Shown piece after piece: positions 1 to 11,143 of a stretch of 64,000 bases of DNA (positions are counted from its first letter, which is position 1; each line of letters starts with the position of its first letter). The position numbers were made by a program, and so were the translations under genes. Source of the DNA: Pseudomonas borbori (lineage in GTDB: Bacteria > Pseudomonadota > Gammaproteobacteria > Pseudomonadales > Pseudomonadaceae). The notes beneath the pieces were generated by a model. That model was not told the DNA's origin, did not search any database, and saw only the letters and a list, made by a program, of their open reading frames with translations. The DNA lies in the NCBI RefSeq assembly GCF_900115555.1, contig NZ_FOWX01000007.1, forward strand, positions 1 to 64,000, written 5' to 3'.

Positions 1-225
1 GCGGCTGACCACATCCCACGCCGACATGCGCCGGAAAAACGCCATGGCGATTACGCACCAGAGCATCATTTCCAGCGGCAAACGCCGCTTGCGCAGGGTC
101 GCTACACCTGCCTGCTCGAGTGCCTGCTCGACCAAAGAAGGATCGAGTAAGGCATCCAGTCCCTCGATTGCGCTGGGAGTGGAGGCGATGTTGTGGGTGA
201 GTTCCAGTGCCCGAGCGAGACGCAT
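1..225 (-). CDS. IS4-family transposase, N-terminal part (runs off the window)
   Basis: On the minus strand an open frame starts with ATG at 225 and continues through position 1 without a stop, giving 75 residues. The stretch LRKRRLPLEMMLW followed by an aliphatic helix is the hallmark N-terminal region of IS4-group DDE transposases (InsG type), which cut and paste their own element. The catalytic DDE residues lie outside the window, so activity cannot be judged. It sits downstream of malM in the same direction. A strong hairpin with a T-tract lies directly before the ATG, an arrangement that shields an insertion sequence from readthrough transcription. The family call is firm; whether the copy is intact is unknown. 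Confidence 0.8.
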   Translation of the reverse strand, partial: MRLARALELTHNIASTPSAIEGLDALLDPSLVEQALEQAGVATLRKRRLPLEMMLWCVIAMAFFRRMSAWDVVSR

Positions 226-228
226 AAA

Positions 229-260
229 AAAATCCGATGCCAATACTGGCATCGGATTTT
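229..260. terminator. Bidirectional hairpin terminator at the IS end
   Basis: A perfect 13-bp inverted repeat (arms 229-241 and 248-260, loop of 6) is flanked by T-tracts on both strands. On the minus strand the T7 run touches the transposase ATG. It would end malM transcripts and also block outside transcription into the transposase gene. Confidence 0.75.
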
Positions 261-349
261 GATTTCTTGCGGCCAAAGGTCAAGCAAGAGGGCTTAACTG
301 ATCGGCATTAGCCAGTGGCCGCCCGAAATACATCCCTGGAGAGGATTGC

Positions 350-1273
350 TTACTTGATCTGGATACGCTCGAGCAGGTAGGCCTTGGCGCTGTCGTCGCC
401 GATGCGGGCGGCTTCGTCGGCCAGGCGCAGGGCGCGCTCCAGGTCCTGATTGGCCAGGGCGGCATCGATGCCCTGGCGGTAGTAGGCCTGGGTTTCCGGC
501 AACACCGCCGGCGCAGGAACGCTGGGCAGCTGGTTGCCCATTTCCATGCCCATGCTGCGCGGTGGCACGTAGCTGTTGGCCTGCTGGCCACCAGGCTGGT
601 CCTCGATCAGCACCAGCTTGATGATGCCTTCCGGCACGTGCTTGGCGACCAGGTCGGGAATATTCGGCGGCTGGTTGCCGCGGGCCTTGGCGTAGGCCTT
701 GGCCGGATGCTCGATGATGGTTTTTCCAGCCATCTGCGCGGCGCTGGTATAGAGCACCAGATAGTTCTCGTTGCCGGGGTTGTCCAGGTACAGCCGGTCC
801 ACTCGCACGCGGGCATCCAGGCTGTCGCCCTTGAGGCCCTGGGCGGGTACATAGCGGAAGTCTTCCACGCCGAGCAGGCGGGTGGTGTGGAAGCGGCCGT
901 CGAGCAGCATGGCGTTAGGCGCCAGCACGCTATCGCCGGCCTGGCTGTACAGGCGGATCTCGAAGGAGCGGCTGTTTTGCGGCAGTTTGAACGCGCGGAA
1001 GAAGCTCTTGCCGCTCTTGAACTCGAAGGCTGGGGCGTGGCGATCGATCACCACGTTGCCGCTGAAGCCGGGTTCCAGCGGGGTGTAGGGCAGGGTATCG
1101 AGACCGCTGCAGCAGTTCGGCGCCGCGGCGAGGGCTGCGACCGCCGAATCCTGGGAAATATCGAGGGGCGCGGGTGTCTGGCTCAGGGCATCGACACGGC
1201 GCAGGGAGTCGCCGGCGCAGCCTGTCAGCAGCAGTCCGAGCAGTGCGATAGCGGTTGTTCTGAAGTGCGGCAT
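350..1273 (-). CDS. malM: MalM-family maltose operon periplasmic protein
   Basis: Protein of 307 residues after choosing the ATG at 1273, which has an AGAGGAA ribosome site 6 bases upstream; an ATG 24 bases further out is less well placed. It begins with a signal peptide ending in LLTGC, a lipobox, so it is probably an outer-membrane or periplasmic lipoprotein, unlike the soluble periplasmic MalM of E. coli. The central part matches the MalM family (maltose operon periplasmic protein, exact role unsettled), and the C-terminal 60 residues look like a single TPR-like helical hairpin (ALANQDLERALRLADEAARI). It follows lamB on the same strand as in the E. coli malK-lamB-malM operon, although a terminator and a REP pair lie between. 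Identification rests on family resemblance plus position. Confidence 0.8.
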   Translation of the reverse strand: MPHFRTTAIALLGLLLTGCAGDSLRRVDALSQTPAPLDISQDSAVAALAAAPNCCSGLDTLPYTPLEPGFSGNVVIDRHAPAFEFKSGKSFFRAFKLPQNSRSFEIRLYSQAGDSVLAPNAMLLDGRFHTTRLLGVEDFRYVPAQGLKGDSLDARVRVDRLYLDNPGNENYLVLYTSAAQMAGKTIIEHPAKAYAKARGNQPPNIPDLVAKHVPEGIIKLVLIEDQPGGQQANSYVPPRSMGMEMGNQLPSVPAPAVLPETQAYYRQGIDAALANQDLERALRLADEAARIGDDSAKAYLLERIQIK

Positions 1274-1361
1274 GGTTGTTCCTCTTATTCTGTTCACGCC
1301 TGTGAGTCCTGTGCACGATCAGTTACGCTCGGTTGCGCGTGCTGCGTGGGCGAACTCTTTG

Positions 1362-1400
1362 AAAAAGAGCCCCGGCCTGTTGCAGGTCCGGGGCAAAAAC
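1362..1400 (-). terminator. Intrinsic terminator after lamB
   Basis: On the minus strand a 7-bp GC stem (GCCCCGG with CCGGGGC, arms 1388-1394 and 1369-1375) is followed by TCTTTTT. It lies between lamB and malM, so malM may depend on partial readthrough or on its own promoter. Confidence 0.7.
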
Positions 1401-1455
1401 TACTGGAGCAGCGTTTGAAGCATTGACCGGCTAAAGCCCCCGGATGCAACGGGAG

Positions 1456-1529
1456 GTAGGGTGCGCCGTGCGCACCATTGGCTATAGGCACTTGGCCTGC
1501 GAGCACCTGGTGCGCATAGCGCACCCTAC
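1456..1529. repeat. REP pair (GTAGGGTGCGCC family)
   Basis: One copy starting GTAGGGTGCGCC at 1456-1476 faces an inverted copy ending GCACCCTAC at 1509-1529, 32 bases apart. This head-to-head pairing is typical of mobilised REP doublets. The same 21-mer recurs across the first 27 kb. Confidence 0.85.
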
Positions 1530-1547
1530 GGGACGGTCAGGATTGCG

Positions 1548-3003
<1,456 letters not shown>

Positions 3004-3039
3004 CGCGATTAGCCGGGAGTACTGCGGAAGTGACAGGTT

Positions 3040-3087
3040 CTACGCCGACGCCCTACGCCCCGAAAAAACCATCGCGGGGAGGTAGGA
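3040..3087 (+). promoter_or_regulatory. Putative MalT box cluster facing the chemoreceptor
   Basis: CTACGCC at 3040-3046, CTACGCCC at 3053-3060 and GGGGAGGTAGGA at 3076-3087 repeat the layout found before malE and the alpha-glucosidase gene, but point right toward the small ORF at 3204 and the chemoreceptor at 3427. The core GGAGGT differs by one base from GGA(T/G)GA. Confidence 0.5.
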
Positions 3088-3203
3088 CGCGCGCGCCAGG
3101 GACGGCAAGCTGGCGTTGCCGATCCGGGCCGTGCGGCCTTTCATCGCGGCACCACGGCCGCGCAATCGGATGCGCTCAACAACGACAACAATGGAGCATT
3201 ACG

Positions 3204-3389
3204 ATGAACCGATTCCTGCGCGGCGCCGGGCTGGTCCTGGCGATGACACCGCTGGCCTACCCTTGCAGCAACCTGTTCAAGGCCGCCGAAGCCGGTCCCT
3301 TATGGGCGCTCGGCATGCCCCTTCTCGTGGTGGATCTGGCACGCCTGCCTGGCGCCGCCACGTCGCCGAGTCGCCACCCGCGCGGCTGA
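3204..3389 (+). CDS. Small YceK/YidQ-like lipoprotein candidate
   Basis: ATG frame of 61 residues with GGAG about 8 bases upstream. It opens with a basic, hydrophobic leader and LAYPC, a lipobox-like site around residue 21. The following CSNLF and the later stretch [11 protein letters not shown] resemble the CSN start and P-L-IDLP segment of YceK/YidQ small lipoproteins, though the tail differs. It lies 37 bases before the chemoreceptor gene in the same direction and behind a MalT-like box cluster, so it may be co-transcribed with it. Function is unknown and even its reality is uncertain; another overlapping frame is open here. Confidence 0.4.
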   Translation: MNRFLRGAGLVLAMTPLAYPCSNLFKAAEAGPLWALGMPLLVVDLARLPGAATSPSRHPRG

Positions 3390-3426
3390 CGCTCCTCTAT
3401 CCCGATTACCCCGACCGGAGCCATCC

Positions 3427-5460
3427 ATGCCGTTCTCCACCAGGCTTGCCACCCTGCGTTGCGGCTTCCTGCCGCGGCTGTACCTGCTGATCGCTGCGCT
3501 GACCCTGTTGCTGGTGCTGCTCGGCGGCAGCAGCCTGGGCGCCATCGCCGACCTGCGGGACAACACCGAGCGCCTCGCACAGACCACCACACGCCTGCAG
3601 GCCAGCCAGAATTTCTACAGCGTGCTGCAGGGGCTGACCCAGAACCTCGCCGATGCCCTGGCCGCCGATCAGGCCGCCAGCCTGGACAAGTTCGGCGCCG
3701 AACATGGCCGCCGGGCCACCCAGGCGGCCGGCCTGCTCGCCGACCTGCGCGGTTCGGGCCCGGTCGCCGATGCCCCGGCGCTTGCGGCGCTGGAGCAACT
3801 GCTGGGGCAACTGGATGACCAGGCCCGGGGGTTGTTGCGGGCCCAGCGTGCGCTGCTGGAACGGGTCGATACGACTGCCGTGGCGCTGCGTGACCTGCAA
3901 CTGCAACTGTCGCGCTTCAAGCAGGACCTGCTCAGGGTCCAGTTCACCAGCAAGGACGACTACGTGGCCTATTCGGTCAAGCAGTTCATCATTCCCCTGG
4001 AGCAGGTCGAGGCGCTGATCTTCGATGCGCTCGGCACCGCGTCGCCGCAGCGCCTGCAAGAAGCCGAGGCCAAGGTCAGGGAGCGCCTGCCGGCGTTGCG
4101 CAAGAAGCTCGGCAACGTCCTCGACGACCTCAAGCCGCATCAGGACAGCCGCACCGACTATGCCCATACCTACCTCGGCGAATTCGCCGAGATCGAGGCC
4201 AATATCCTGCTCGACGGTCAGGGCACCCTGGCGCGTTACGCTGGCTGGCTGGCCGACAAGCAGCGCAATCGCCAGCGCAAGCGTCAGTTGCAGGAGCTGC
4301 AGGAACAGCTGCGCGGGCAGGTCGGCCAGCTGATCCAGGCGGCCGAGCGCGATGCCCAGCAGCAACTGGCCCAGGCCCGCGCCACCTATCAGGACGGCTT
4401 CGAGCGCCTGCTGCTGATCGTTGCCCTGTCGCTGGGCATCGCCCTGAGCATGGGTATCTGGCTCAGCCGCACCATGCGCCAGGCGCTGCGCGCGGTGTCC
4501 GGTGCACTGAACCGGCTGGCCGAGGGTGACCTGCGCGGCCACTGCGAGTATCGCCACAACGACGAGTTCGGCCGGGTCGCCGCCGACCTCAATCGGGTTG
4601 CCGGCAACCTGCGTGACGCCCTGGCCCAGCTGGGCCGCGCCGCCGACCAACAGGACGCGATTGCCCGCGGCAACGCCGCCTCCTGCGCCGACGCGCGCCA
4701 GGGCCTGGAGCAGCAGCGCGCGAGCACCGCGACCCTGGCCGCCAGCCTGACCGAACTGGAGTCGAGCTTCGCCGAGGTCGCCCGGCATGCCGGGGACAGC
4801 GCCGAGCGGGTCGCCGCTGTCGAGGACTCGGTGAACGGCGGCAGCCGGATCATGACCGCCGCCATCGACAGCACCCAGGAGCTGGCCGAGCAGCTGCAGG
4901 GCAGCGTGCGCGAGATCGCCCAGGTCGAGGCGTTCGGCGAGCAGATCGGCCAGATTCTCGCGGTGATCCGCAGCATCGCCGAGCAGACCAACCTGCTCGC
5001 GTTGAATGCCGCGATCGAGGCCGCCCGCGCCGGCGAGCAGGGCCGTGGTTTCGCCGTGGTCGCCGACGAGGTGCGCCACCTGGCCCTGCGCACCGCCAGT
5101 TCCACCGGCGAGATCCAGCTGCGCATCGAGCGCTTGGCCCAGGGCATCCAGGCGGCGGTGCAATCGGTGGAGCTGAGCCGCCAGCGCATGCAGGCCAACC
5201 TGGCTCAGGTCAGCCAGGCCGACGGAGTGATGCAACGGATCCGCGAGCAGGTCGGCGCTATCGCCGGCATGGCCCGGCAGATCAGCCAGGCCACGGCCCA
5301 GCAGCAACTGGCGACCGAGGAGGTGGCGCGCAGCATGCACGACATCCACGGGGTGGCCGAAGGCAATATGCAGCGCATCGTCGGCATCAGCGAAACCAGC
5401 GTGCGCCAGGCCGAAATGGTCGGTGAGCAGCAGGCGCTGTGCGGGCGTTACCTGACCTGA
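3427..5460 (+). CDS. Methyl-accepting chemotaxis protein with large periplasmic sensor
   Basis: Inner-membrane chemoreceptor of 677 residues. TM1 spans about 17-40, a helical periplasmic domain about 42-325, TM2 about 327-346, then a HAMP segment ([12 protein letters not shown]) and a cytoplasmic signalling domain whose hairpin tip [20 protein letters not shown] is nearly invariant in MCPs. The sensor size of roughly 285 helical residues suits the helical bimodular (HBM) class, but this is inferred from size and helix content. It relays ligand binding to CheA/CheW. Its location behind MalT-like boxes beside lamB suggests a link to maltodextrin sensing; the ligand cannot be read from sequence. 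Confidence 0.9.
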   Translation: MPFSTRLATLRCGFLPRLYLLIAALTLLLVLLGGSSLGAIADLRDNTERLAQTTTRLQASQNFYSVLQGLTQNLADALAADQAASLDKFGAEHGRRATQAAGLLADLRGSGPVADAPALAALEQLLGQLDDQARGLLRAQRALLERVDTTAVALRDLQLQLSRFKQDLLRVQFTSKDDYVAYSVKQFIIPLEQVEALIFDALGTASPQRLQEAEAKVRERLPALRKKLGNVLDDLKPHQDSRTDYAHTYLGEFAEIEANILLDGQGTLARYAGWLADKQRNRQRKRQLQELQEQLRGQVGQLIQAAERDAQQQLAQARATYQDGFERLLLIVALSLGIALSMGIWLSRTMRQALRAVSGALNRLAEGDLRGHCEYRHNDEFGRVAADLNRVAGNLRDALAQLGRAADQQDAIARGNAASCADARQGLEQQRASTATLAASLTELESSFAEVARHAGDSAERVAAVEDSVNGGSRIMTAAIDSTQELAEQLQGSVREIAQVEAFGEQIGQILAVIRSIAEQTNLLALNAAIEAARAGEQGRGFAVVADEVRHLALRTASSTGEIQLRIERLAQGIQAAVQSVELSRQRMQANLAQVSQADGVMQRIREQVGAIAGMARQISQATAQQQLATEEVARSMHDIHGVAEGNMQRIVGISETSVRQAEMVGEQQALCGRYLT

Positions 5461-5473
5461 GCGGTCAACGCTT

Positions 5474-5612
5474 GGTGCGCATGGCGCACCCTACGGCATC
5501 CGGCGCGACCATTATGGGGGCTGCGCTGCGCGCATCAGCAGGTGCTCTCGCGACGGCGCTCGATATGTTCACAAGCTCTGAATGTTCCCGCGTAGGGTGC
5601 GCCGTGCGCACC
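5474..5612. repeat. REP pair left of the RAYT gene
   Basis: A copy ending GCACCCTAC at 5474-5494 and an inverted copy starting GTAGGGTGCGCC at 5592-5612 enclose about 97 bases that include half of another repeat (5543-5580). Together with 6203-6377 these flank the RAYT gene. Confidence 0.85.
5543..5580 (+). repeat. Half copy of the stop-anchored palindromic element
   Basis: Carries the distal arm TCGCGACGGCGCTCGATA followed by TGTTCACAAGCTCTG. The proximal arm is missing and a REP lies between it and the chemoreceptor stop codon. Fuller copies are at 42695, 51936 and 61421. Confidence 0.6.
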
Positions 5613-5655
5613 ATGGCCTATCCTTGCGGGGCGATCAACGTTGAGGAGACAGGGA

Positions 5656-6189
5656 ATGTCCGACTACCGCCGCGCCCGGGATGCGGGTGCCTGCTATTTC
5701 TTCACCCTGGTGACCCACCAGCGCCAGCCACTGCTGACCCAACCGCGGTTACGTGAGGCCCTGCGCCTGGCCATCGTCCAGGTGCGCCAGCGTTATCCGT
5801 TCGCCATCCGCGGCTGGGTGCTGCTGCCCGATCATCTGCATTGCCTGTGGCAGATGCCCGAGGGCGATGCCGACTTTGGGCGGCGCTGGTCGATGATCAA
5901 GCGGTTGACCAGCCAGGCTTTCCCCAGCGATGGCGCTGTCAGCCTGAGCCGCCACCTGCGCCGCGAGTCTGGGCTGTGGCAGCGGCGCTTCTGGGAACAC
6001 CACATCCGCGATGACGAGGATTGCCGTCGGCACCTGGATTATCTGCACTGGAATCCGGTGCGCCACGGCCTGGTCGAACGGGTAGTCGATTGGCCCTGGT
6101 CGAGCTATCACCGCCTGGTGCGCGAGGGCGTTTATCCGGCGGATTGGGGCGGTGCGGGGGACGACGATAGGGGCGCGTTCGGCGAGTGA
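5656..6189 (+). CDS. REP-associated tyrosine transposase (RAYT)
   Basis: Single-domain protein of 177 residues of the Y1/IS200-like TnpA-REP family. The metal-binding HLH pair sits in LPDHLHCLW (about residue 60), and the C-terminal DYLHWNPVRHGLV carries the expected tyrosine region; both are diagnostic. Such proteins nick and join single-stranded REP DNA and are thought to spread REP sequences. The ATG at 5656 has GAGGAGACAGGG just upstream. REP doublets of the GTAGGGTGCGCC family lie on both sides, and the GTAG start of these REPs is the usual RAYT recognition signature, so this gene is the likely mobiliser of that family. Confidence 0.9.
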   Translation: MSDYRRARDAGACYFFTLVTHQRQPLLTQPRLREALRLAIVQVRQRYPFAIRGWVLLPDHLHCLWQMPEGDADFGRRWSMIKRLTSQAFPSDGAVSLSRHLRRESGLWQRRFWEHHIRDDEDCRRHLDYLHWNPVRHGLVERVVDWPWSSYHRLVREGVYPADWGGAGDDDRGAFGE

Positions 6190-6202
6190 TCGTGCAAGCC
6201 GC

Positions 6203-6377
6203 GGTGCGCATGGCGCATCCTACGAAATGCTGCGCCTTACAGTCCCGTAGGGTGCGCCGTGCGCACCGGGGTTAAACGCTTATCTGTCGGGCCAACTACC
6301 GATCAAGCTGTTGTCGTTGGATGGAGAGGTATGTGGCGAATAACCGCGTAAGTCGCGGTGCGCACGGCGCACCCTAC
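6203..6377. repeat. REP triplet right of the RAYT gene
   Basis: Three copies: 6203-6223 (one base changed, GCATCCTAC end), 6247-6267 (inverted) and 6357-6377. The first starts only 14 bases after the RAYT stop codon. Confidence 0.85.
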
Positions 6378-6417
6378 GAAATGCTGCGCTGTTCTGGGAT
6401 GGCGATGCTTCCGCAGG

Positions 6418-7497
6418 TTAACCGCCGATCTGCCAGGCCAGGGCCTGTTCCCGTGCCTGCTCAAGCTGCTGCCGCCAGGCAGCCACGGGCTTGTCTTGCA
6501 GCAGGTCCAGGCGTTGCAACTCTGTAGCCTGAGCGTCCAGGCAATCTGTCAGCCAATCCAGGCGCTGCAGGGTCAGGGGCGTGCAGGTCTGGCCCTGCAG
6601 GTCGTCGTCCAGGTCGCTCCAGTGCGAGCGCCAGGCTTCGCGCAGGTAGAGGCGGGCGAGGTCGTGGCGCAGGGCCTGTTGCCAGTCGCCGATAATGCCA
6701 TCCAGCCAGGCCAATACGTTGTGACTTGCCCCGCGCCGGGCCAGGGTCTGGCGCAGGTGCTGGTAGCACTCCAGGGCGATGCGTTTTTCCAGCTCCAGGG
6801 CGCTGAGGGCGGCGGCGCTGCCCCGGCGTTGTTCCAGGTCGAGTAGGTAGGCGTAGTAGCTGCGGGTTTCGAAGCGTTCGGCGGCGTGGCACTGCGGGGT
6901 CAGCAGGCCGTTGCTGTTGCAGGCGCGCAAGGGATCGAAGCGGTACATATAACCGAAGTCGAACAGGCGGATCTGGCCGTCGTCGAGCAGGTTGCCGGGG
7001 CACAGGTCCCAGTCGAAGAAGCCCAGTTGCAGCAGCGCCGAGAGGCTGGCGAACAGCTGCAGCAGGCGGCGTTCGTCCCACTCCTGTACGGCCTCGCCGG
7101 CGATCCAGGGCGACAGCAGCAGGCCCTGGCGGTAGCTGGCGTACTGGGTGGCGACTATCCCGCTCAGGGCCGTAGTCCAGGCCGGCTGCTGTTTCAGTGC
7201 CTGCAGTTCGGCGCGGCGCTGCACTTCGTTGAGAAAGGAGGTCTGGCCGTTGAGGTTCTGCACCTTGCATTGCGCCCGCGCGCGCTTGAGCGTCCAGAGC
7301 CTGCCGCCGGCCTCGATCTGGTAGACCTCGGCGGTCAGGCCGCTGGCGAAGTGGCGACGCACCCAGGGGCTGGCAGCCGTGGTCAGCAGCAGTTGTTCGA
7401 TGGGCAGCGGGCAGCCGGCGGCTTGGCCGACCTGGATGTCCGCGCCGCTGGCGGCGAAGGTCAGTTGGGCTTGCTGGCGTTGTTGTTCTGGGGTCAT
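6418..7497 (-). CDS. Kinase-fold phosphotransferase-like protein
   Basis: Soluble protein of 359 residues without signal peptide. It has the outline of an aminoglycoside-phosphotransferase or protein-kinase-like fold: Lys71 in LWTLKRARA as candidate ATP lysine, acidic residues near 91-97, a catalytic-loop-like DWDLCPGNLL with Asp164 and Asn169, and a metal-binding FDFG with Asp180. The substrate is unknown. It follows malS on the same strand, 86 bases away, with a REP pair filling the gap, so it may be the second gene of a malS operon. A role in sugar or maltodextrin metabolism is only a guess from location. The ribosome site before ATG 7497 is weak. Confidence 0.6.
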   Translation of the reverse strand: MTPEQQRQQAQLTFAASGADIQVGQAAGCPLPIEQLLLTTAASPWVRRHFASGLTAEVYQIEAGGRLWTLKRARAQCKVQNLNGQTSFLNEVQRRAELQALKQQPAWTTALSGIVATQYASYRQGLLLSPWIAGEAVQEWDERRLLQLFASLSALLQLGFFDWDLCPGNLLDDGQIRLFDFGYMYRFDPLRACNSNGLLTPQCHAAERFETRSYYAYLLDLEQRRGSAAALSALELEKRIALECYQHLRQTLARRGASHNVLAWLDGIIGDWQQALRHDLARLYLREAWRSHWSDLDDDLQGQTCTPLTLQRLDWLTDCLDAQATELQRLDLLQDKPVAAWRQQLEQAREQALAWQIGG

Positions 7498-7519
7498 AGG
7501 GGTACCGAGTCGGAAGGGC

Positions 7520-7576
7520 GGTGCGCACAGCGCACCCTACGAGGTTCGCGTGATCGTAGGGTGCGCCGTGCGCACC
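7520..7576. repeat. REP pair between malS and the kinase-like gene
   Basis: Inverted copies at 7520-7540 and 7556-7576 are separated by 15 bases and can fold into a long hairpin. The pair begins 8 bases after the malS stop codon on the minus strand. Confidence 0.85.
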
Positions 7577-7583
7577 AAGGTTT

Positions 7584-9644
7584 TCACGGGCCTTGAACGA
7601 TCACCACCTTGTCGTCGCCGAGGCGGCGGGCGAAGGTGTAGGGTTGGCTGGATAACCGTTCGTGGCTGCCGGCACCGATCGCCGGGTGGCGCGCGCGGAA
7701 CTGGCCGAGGGTGCGCCAGTGTTCGAGCAGGGCGGCGATCTCCGTCTGGTTGTGCGCATCCCAGTTCATCGGCGAGCGGGTGCCCTGCTGCGGGTCGGAG
7801 CCGCTCGGCCCGAGGGGGCGGGCGCTTTCGTCGCCGTAGTAGATCTGCACCGCGCCGGGGCTGAGCAGCAGGGCTGCGGCCAGACCCTGTTGGCGCGCCA
7901 GATCGTTGTTCCGTTCGGCGAAGAACAGCGAGGTGTCGTGGGACGAGGCGTAGCTCATGAAGTTGTGTCCTGGCGTGCCCTGCAGCAGCCCGGCGTATTC
8001 GTCGTAGCCGCTATCGGCCTGGCTCAGGCAGTTGCTGGCCTTGGCCGCCAGCTCGCCCTGGAAGGCGAAGTTGATCAGGGCGTCGAAGCCGTTGCTCTGG
8101 TAGACGTTGGTCTGCGGGCCGTGGCCGAACACCTCGCCGACCATCCAGAACGGGCTACCGCTCATGGGATCAAGGGGGTTGGCGGCCGACCAGTCGGCGC
8201 GGGCCTGGTCGGCGGCCTGGCGCAGCGCCGCCCAGCTGTCCAGTTCGACATGCTTGACGGTGTCGGCGCGGAAGCCGTCGACGCCGAATTCGCGCACCCA
8301 GAAGGTCAGCCATTCCACCAGGTAGTCGCGCACCCGGTAGCCCTCGCGTGGCACCGCGCGGGTATCGGCCTTGCGCAGCAGCAAGGGCGGCAGCGCCACG
8401 GCCTGCTGGCTCTCGGTCTTGAAGTCGGGCAGGAACGCCAGCGAGCCCTTGAGCGGATCGACCAGCACGCTGGGCGGCTGATCGTAGTCGGCGATGCCGG
8501 CGCGCAACCAGTCCTTGCCCCACCACTGGTTCCAGGCCGGGTGCTGGTAGTCGAGCAGGTTGTGGTAGGCGTGCAGGTTCTCGTAGCCCTCTGGCCGCCA
8601 CTCGCTCCAGCGTTGCGGCAGGTACGCGGCCATGCCATTGCGCAGGGCGCCGAAGCCGAGTTGCTGCATGTCGGCCAGGGTCGAGTAGCCGGGGTGGTTG
8701 AGCACCACATCGAATAGCACGCGGATGCCGCGGGCGTGGGCCTGGGCGATCAGTTCGCGCAGGTCGTCCTCGTTGCCCATATTGGCGTCCAGGCGGGTGA
8801 AGTCCAGGGCGTAGTAGCCGTGGTAACCGTAATGGCGGAAGTCGCCCTGATCGCCGCCGCCGACCCAGCCGTGGATCTGCTCATAGGGTGCGCTGATCCA
8901 CAGGGCGTTGACGCCCAGCTGCTGCAGGTAGTCGAGCCGGCCGGTCAGGCCCTTGAGGTCGCCGCCGTGGAAGGTGCCGATCTCCTGTTCGCCATCCGGC
9001 TGGCGACCGTAGCTGTGGTCGTTGCCCGGGTCGCCGTTGGCGAAGCGGTCGGTGAGGGCGAAGTAGACGGTGGCGTTGCGCCAGTCATGGACCGGCTGCA
9101 CCTGCGCCGCGGCGGCTTCGAGCAACAGCAGGCCGCCGCTGTGTGGCGCCGGAGTCATCTGCACATGGCCGTCTTCGACCCTCGCCACTTGCCCGCTATA
9201 GGCATCGCGCAGCTGCTGCCCGTCGGCGAATACCCGGCTGACGTCGACGCTCAGGGGCTGGCCCTGCCAAGCTGTGCAGGTGGCCTGGCCGGCGGTTTGC
9301 GCTTTGACCGGCAGCAGACGCAGGTGCGCTTTGTCGCCGTCCTGGAACAGCAGGCGATAGCGCCCGGCTGCCGGCACCTGCAGGCTCAGGTGGCTGTCGG
9401 CCTGCCAGGCCTGACGCTGGTAGAGCGCCAGGGGTTGTGCCGGCTGCGCACCGGCGGGACCGCGCAGGGCCAGCCGACCGGCCTGCAGCTCCAGTTCGCT
9501 GCGGTAACGCCGCTCGGCTTCGCTGTGCCAGAGCAGCTGCAGTGGCTGCCGGTCGAGCCAGGCCTGCACCTGCGGGGCGGCCAGGGCGAGTGGGCTGAGC
9601 AGGCTGAGAAACAGACTGGCAAGCGGCAGTGACGAGCGGCGCAT
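7584..9644 (-). CDS. malS: Periplasmic alpha-amylase, MalS-like (GH13)
   Basis: Protein of 686 residues from the ATG at 9644 (GGGAGAAG upstream), close to E. coli MalS (676). A Sec signal peptide ends near LALAAPQ. A beta-sandwich N-terminal part precedes the GH13 barrel, which opens with [20 protein letters not shown]. Catalytic motifs are visible: [11 protein letters not shown] (nucleophile Asp), GEVFGHG (acid Glu) and SSHDTSLF (transition-state His-Asp). It would cleave long maltodextrins in the periplasm to sizes the MalEFGK importer accepts. It is divergent from malE across a 254-base promoter region with MalT-like boxes. A longer 696-residue start at 9674 is possible but lacks a signal-peptide start. 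Confidence 0.88.
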   Translation of the reverse strand: MRRSSLPLASLFLSLLSPLALAAPQVQAWLDRQPLQLLWHSEAERRYRSELELQAGRLALRGPAGAQPAQPLALYQRQAWQADSHLSLQVPAAGRYRLLFQDGDKAHLRLLPVKAQTAGQATCTAWQGQPLSVDVSRVFADGQQLRDAYSGQVARVEDGHVQMTPAPHSGGLLLLEAAAAQVQPVHDWRNATVYFALTDRFANGDPGNDHSYGRQPDGEQEIGTFHGGDLKGLTGRLDYLQQLGVNALWISAPYEQIHGWVGGGDQGDFRHYGYHGYYALDFTRLDANMGNEDDLRELIAQAHARGIRVLFDVVLNHPGYSTLADMQQLGFGALRNGMAAYLPQRWSEWRPEGYENLHAYHNLLDYQHPAWNQWWGKDWLRAGIADYDQPPSVLVDPLKGSLAFLPDFKTESQQAVALPPLLLRKADTRAVPREGYRVRDYLVEWLTFWVREFGVDGFRADTVKHVELDSWAALRQAADQARADWSAANPLDPMSGSPFWMVGEVFGHGPQTNVYQSNGFDALINFAFQGELAAKASNCLSQADSGYDEYAGLLQGTPGHNFMSYASSHDTSLFFAERNNDLARQQGLAAALLLSPGAVQIYYGDESARPLGPSGSDPQQGTRSPMNWDAHNQTEIAALLEHWRTLGQFRARHPAIGAGSHERLSSQPYTFARRLGDDKVVIVQGP

Positions 9645-9750
9645 GGACTTCTCCCAGTACGGTTGAACCGCCATTGAAGTCCGTTTTTGCCTGCTGCGGC
9701 AGGCTGAGAAAGGGCGGGGCGCATACTTTATTTTCCCTGTGGCTGGCAGA

Positions 9751-9800
9751 CTACGCCCCCGTCTCTACGCCCTCGCGAGCTGCGCCGGAGGAGGATGTGG
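9751..9800 (+). promoter_or_regulatory. Putative MalT box cluster in the malS-malE promoter region
   Basis: CTACGCCCCC (9751-9760), CTACGCCC (9765-9772) and GGAGGATGTGG (9790-9800) repeat the words seen before lamB and the alpha-glucosidase gene. The last ends 98 bases before the malE ATG. The divergent malS promoter may share it. Confidence 0.6.
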
Positions 9801-9898
9801 TGCGTGCGGTTCTGCCCGACGATGCAAGGGCTGCGCGACCATCCACCGGCATGCAGTGGTTGTGGATCAACAATAAGAAGCCACGAGGATACTTCTCC

Positions 9899-11086
<1,188 letters not shown>

Positions 11087-11143
11087 CGACCGCGCCGCCG
11101 TTGGCTGATCGCCACCGGCGGCGCGCCGCGAGGCTATAACTAG

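Noticed and set aside
3406..5349. Minus-strand frame of 647 residues opposite the chemoreceptor
   Set aside because: Leu/Gln/Gly-rich antisense translation of a coiled-coil gene; no ribosome site or family likeness.
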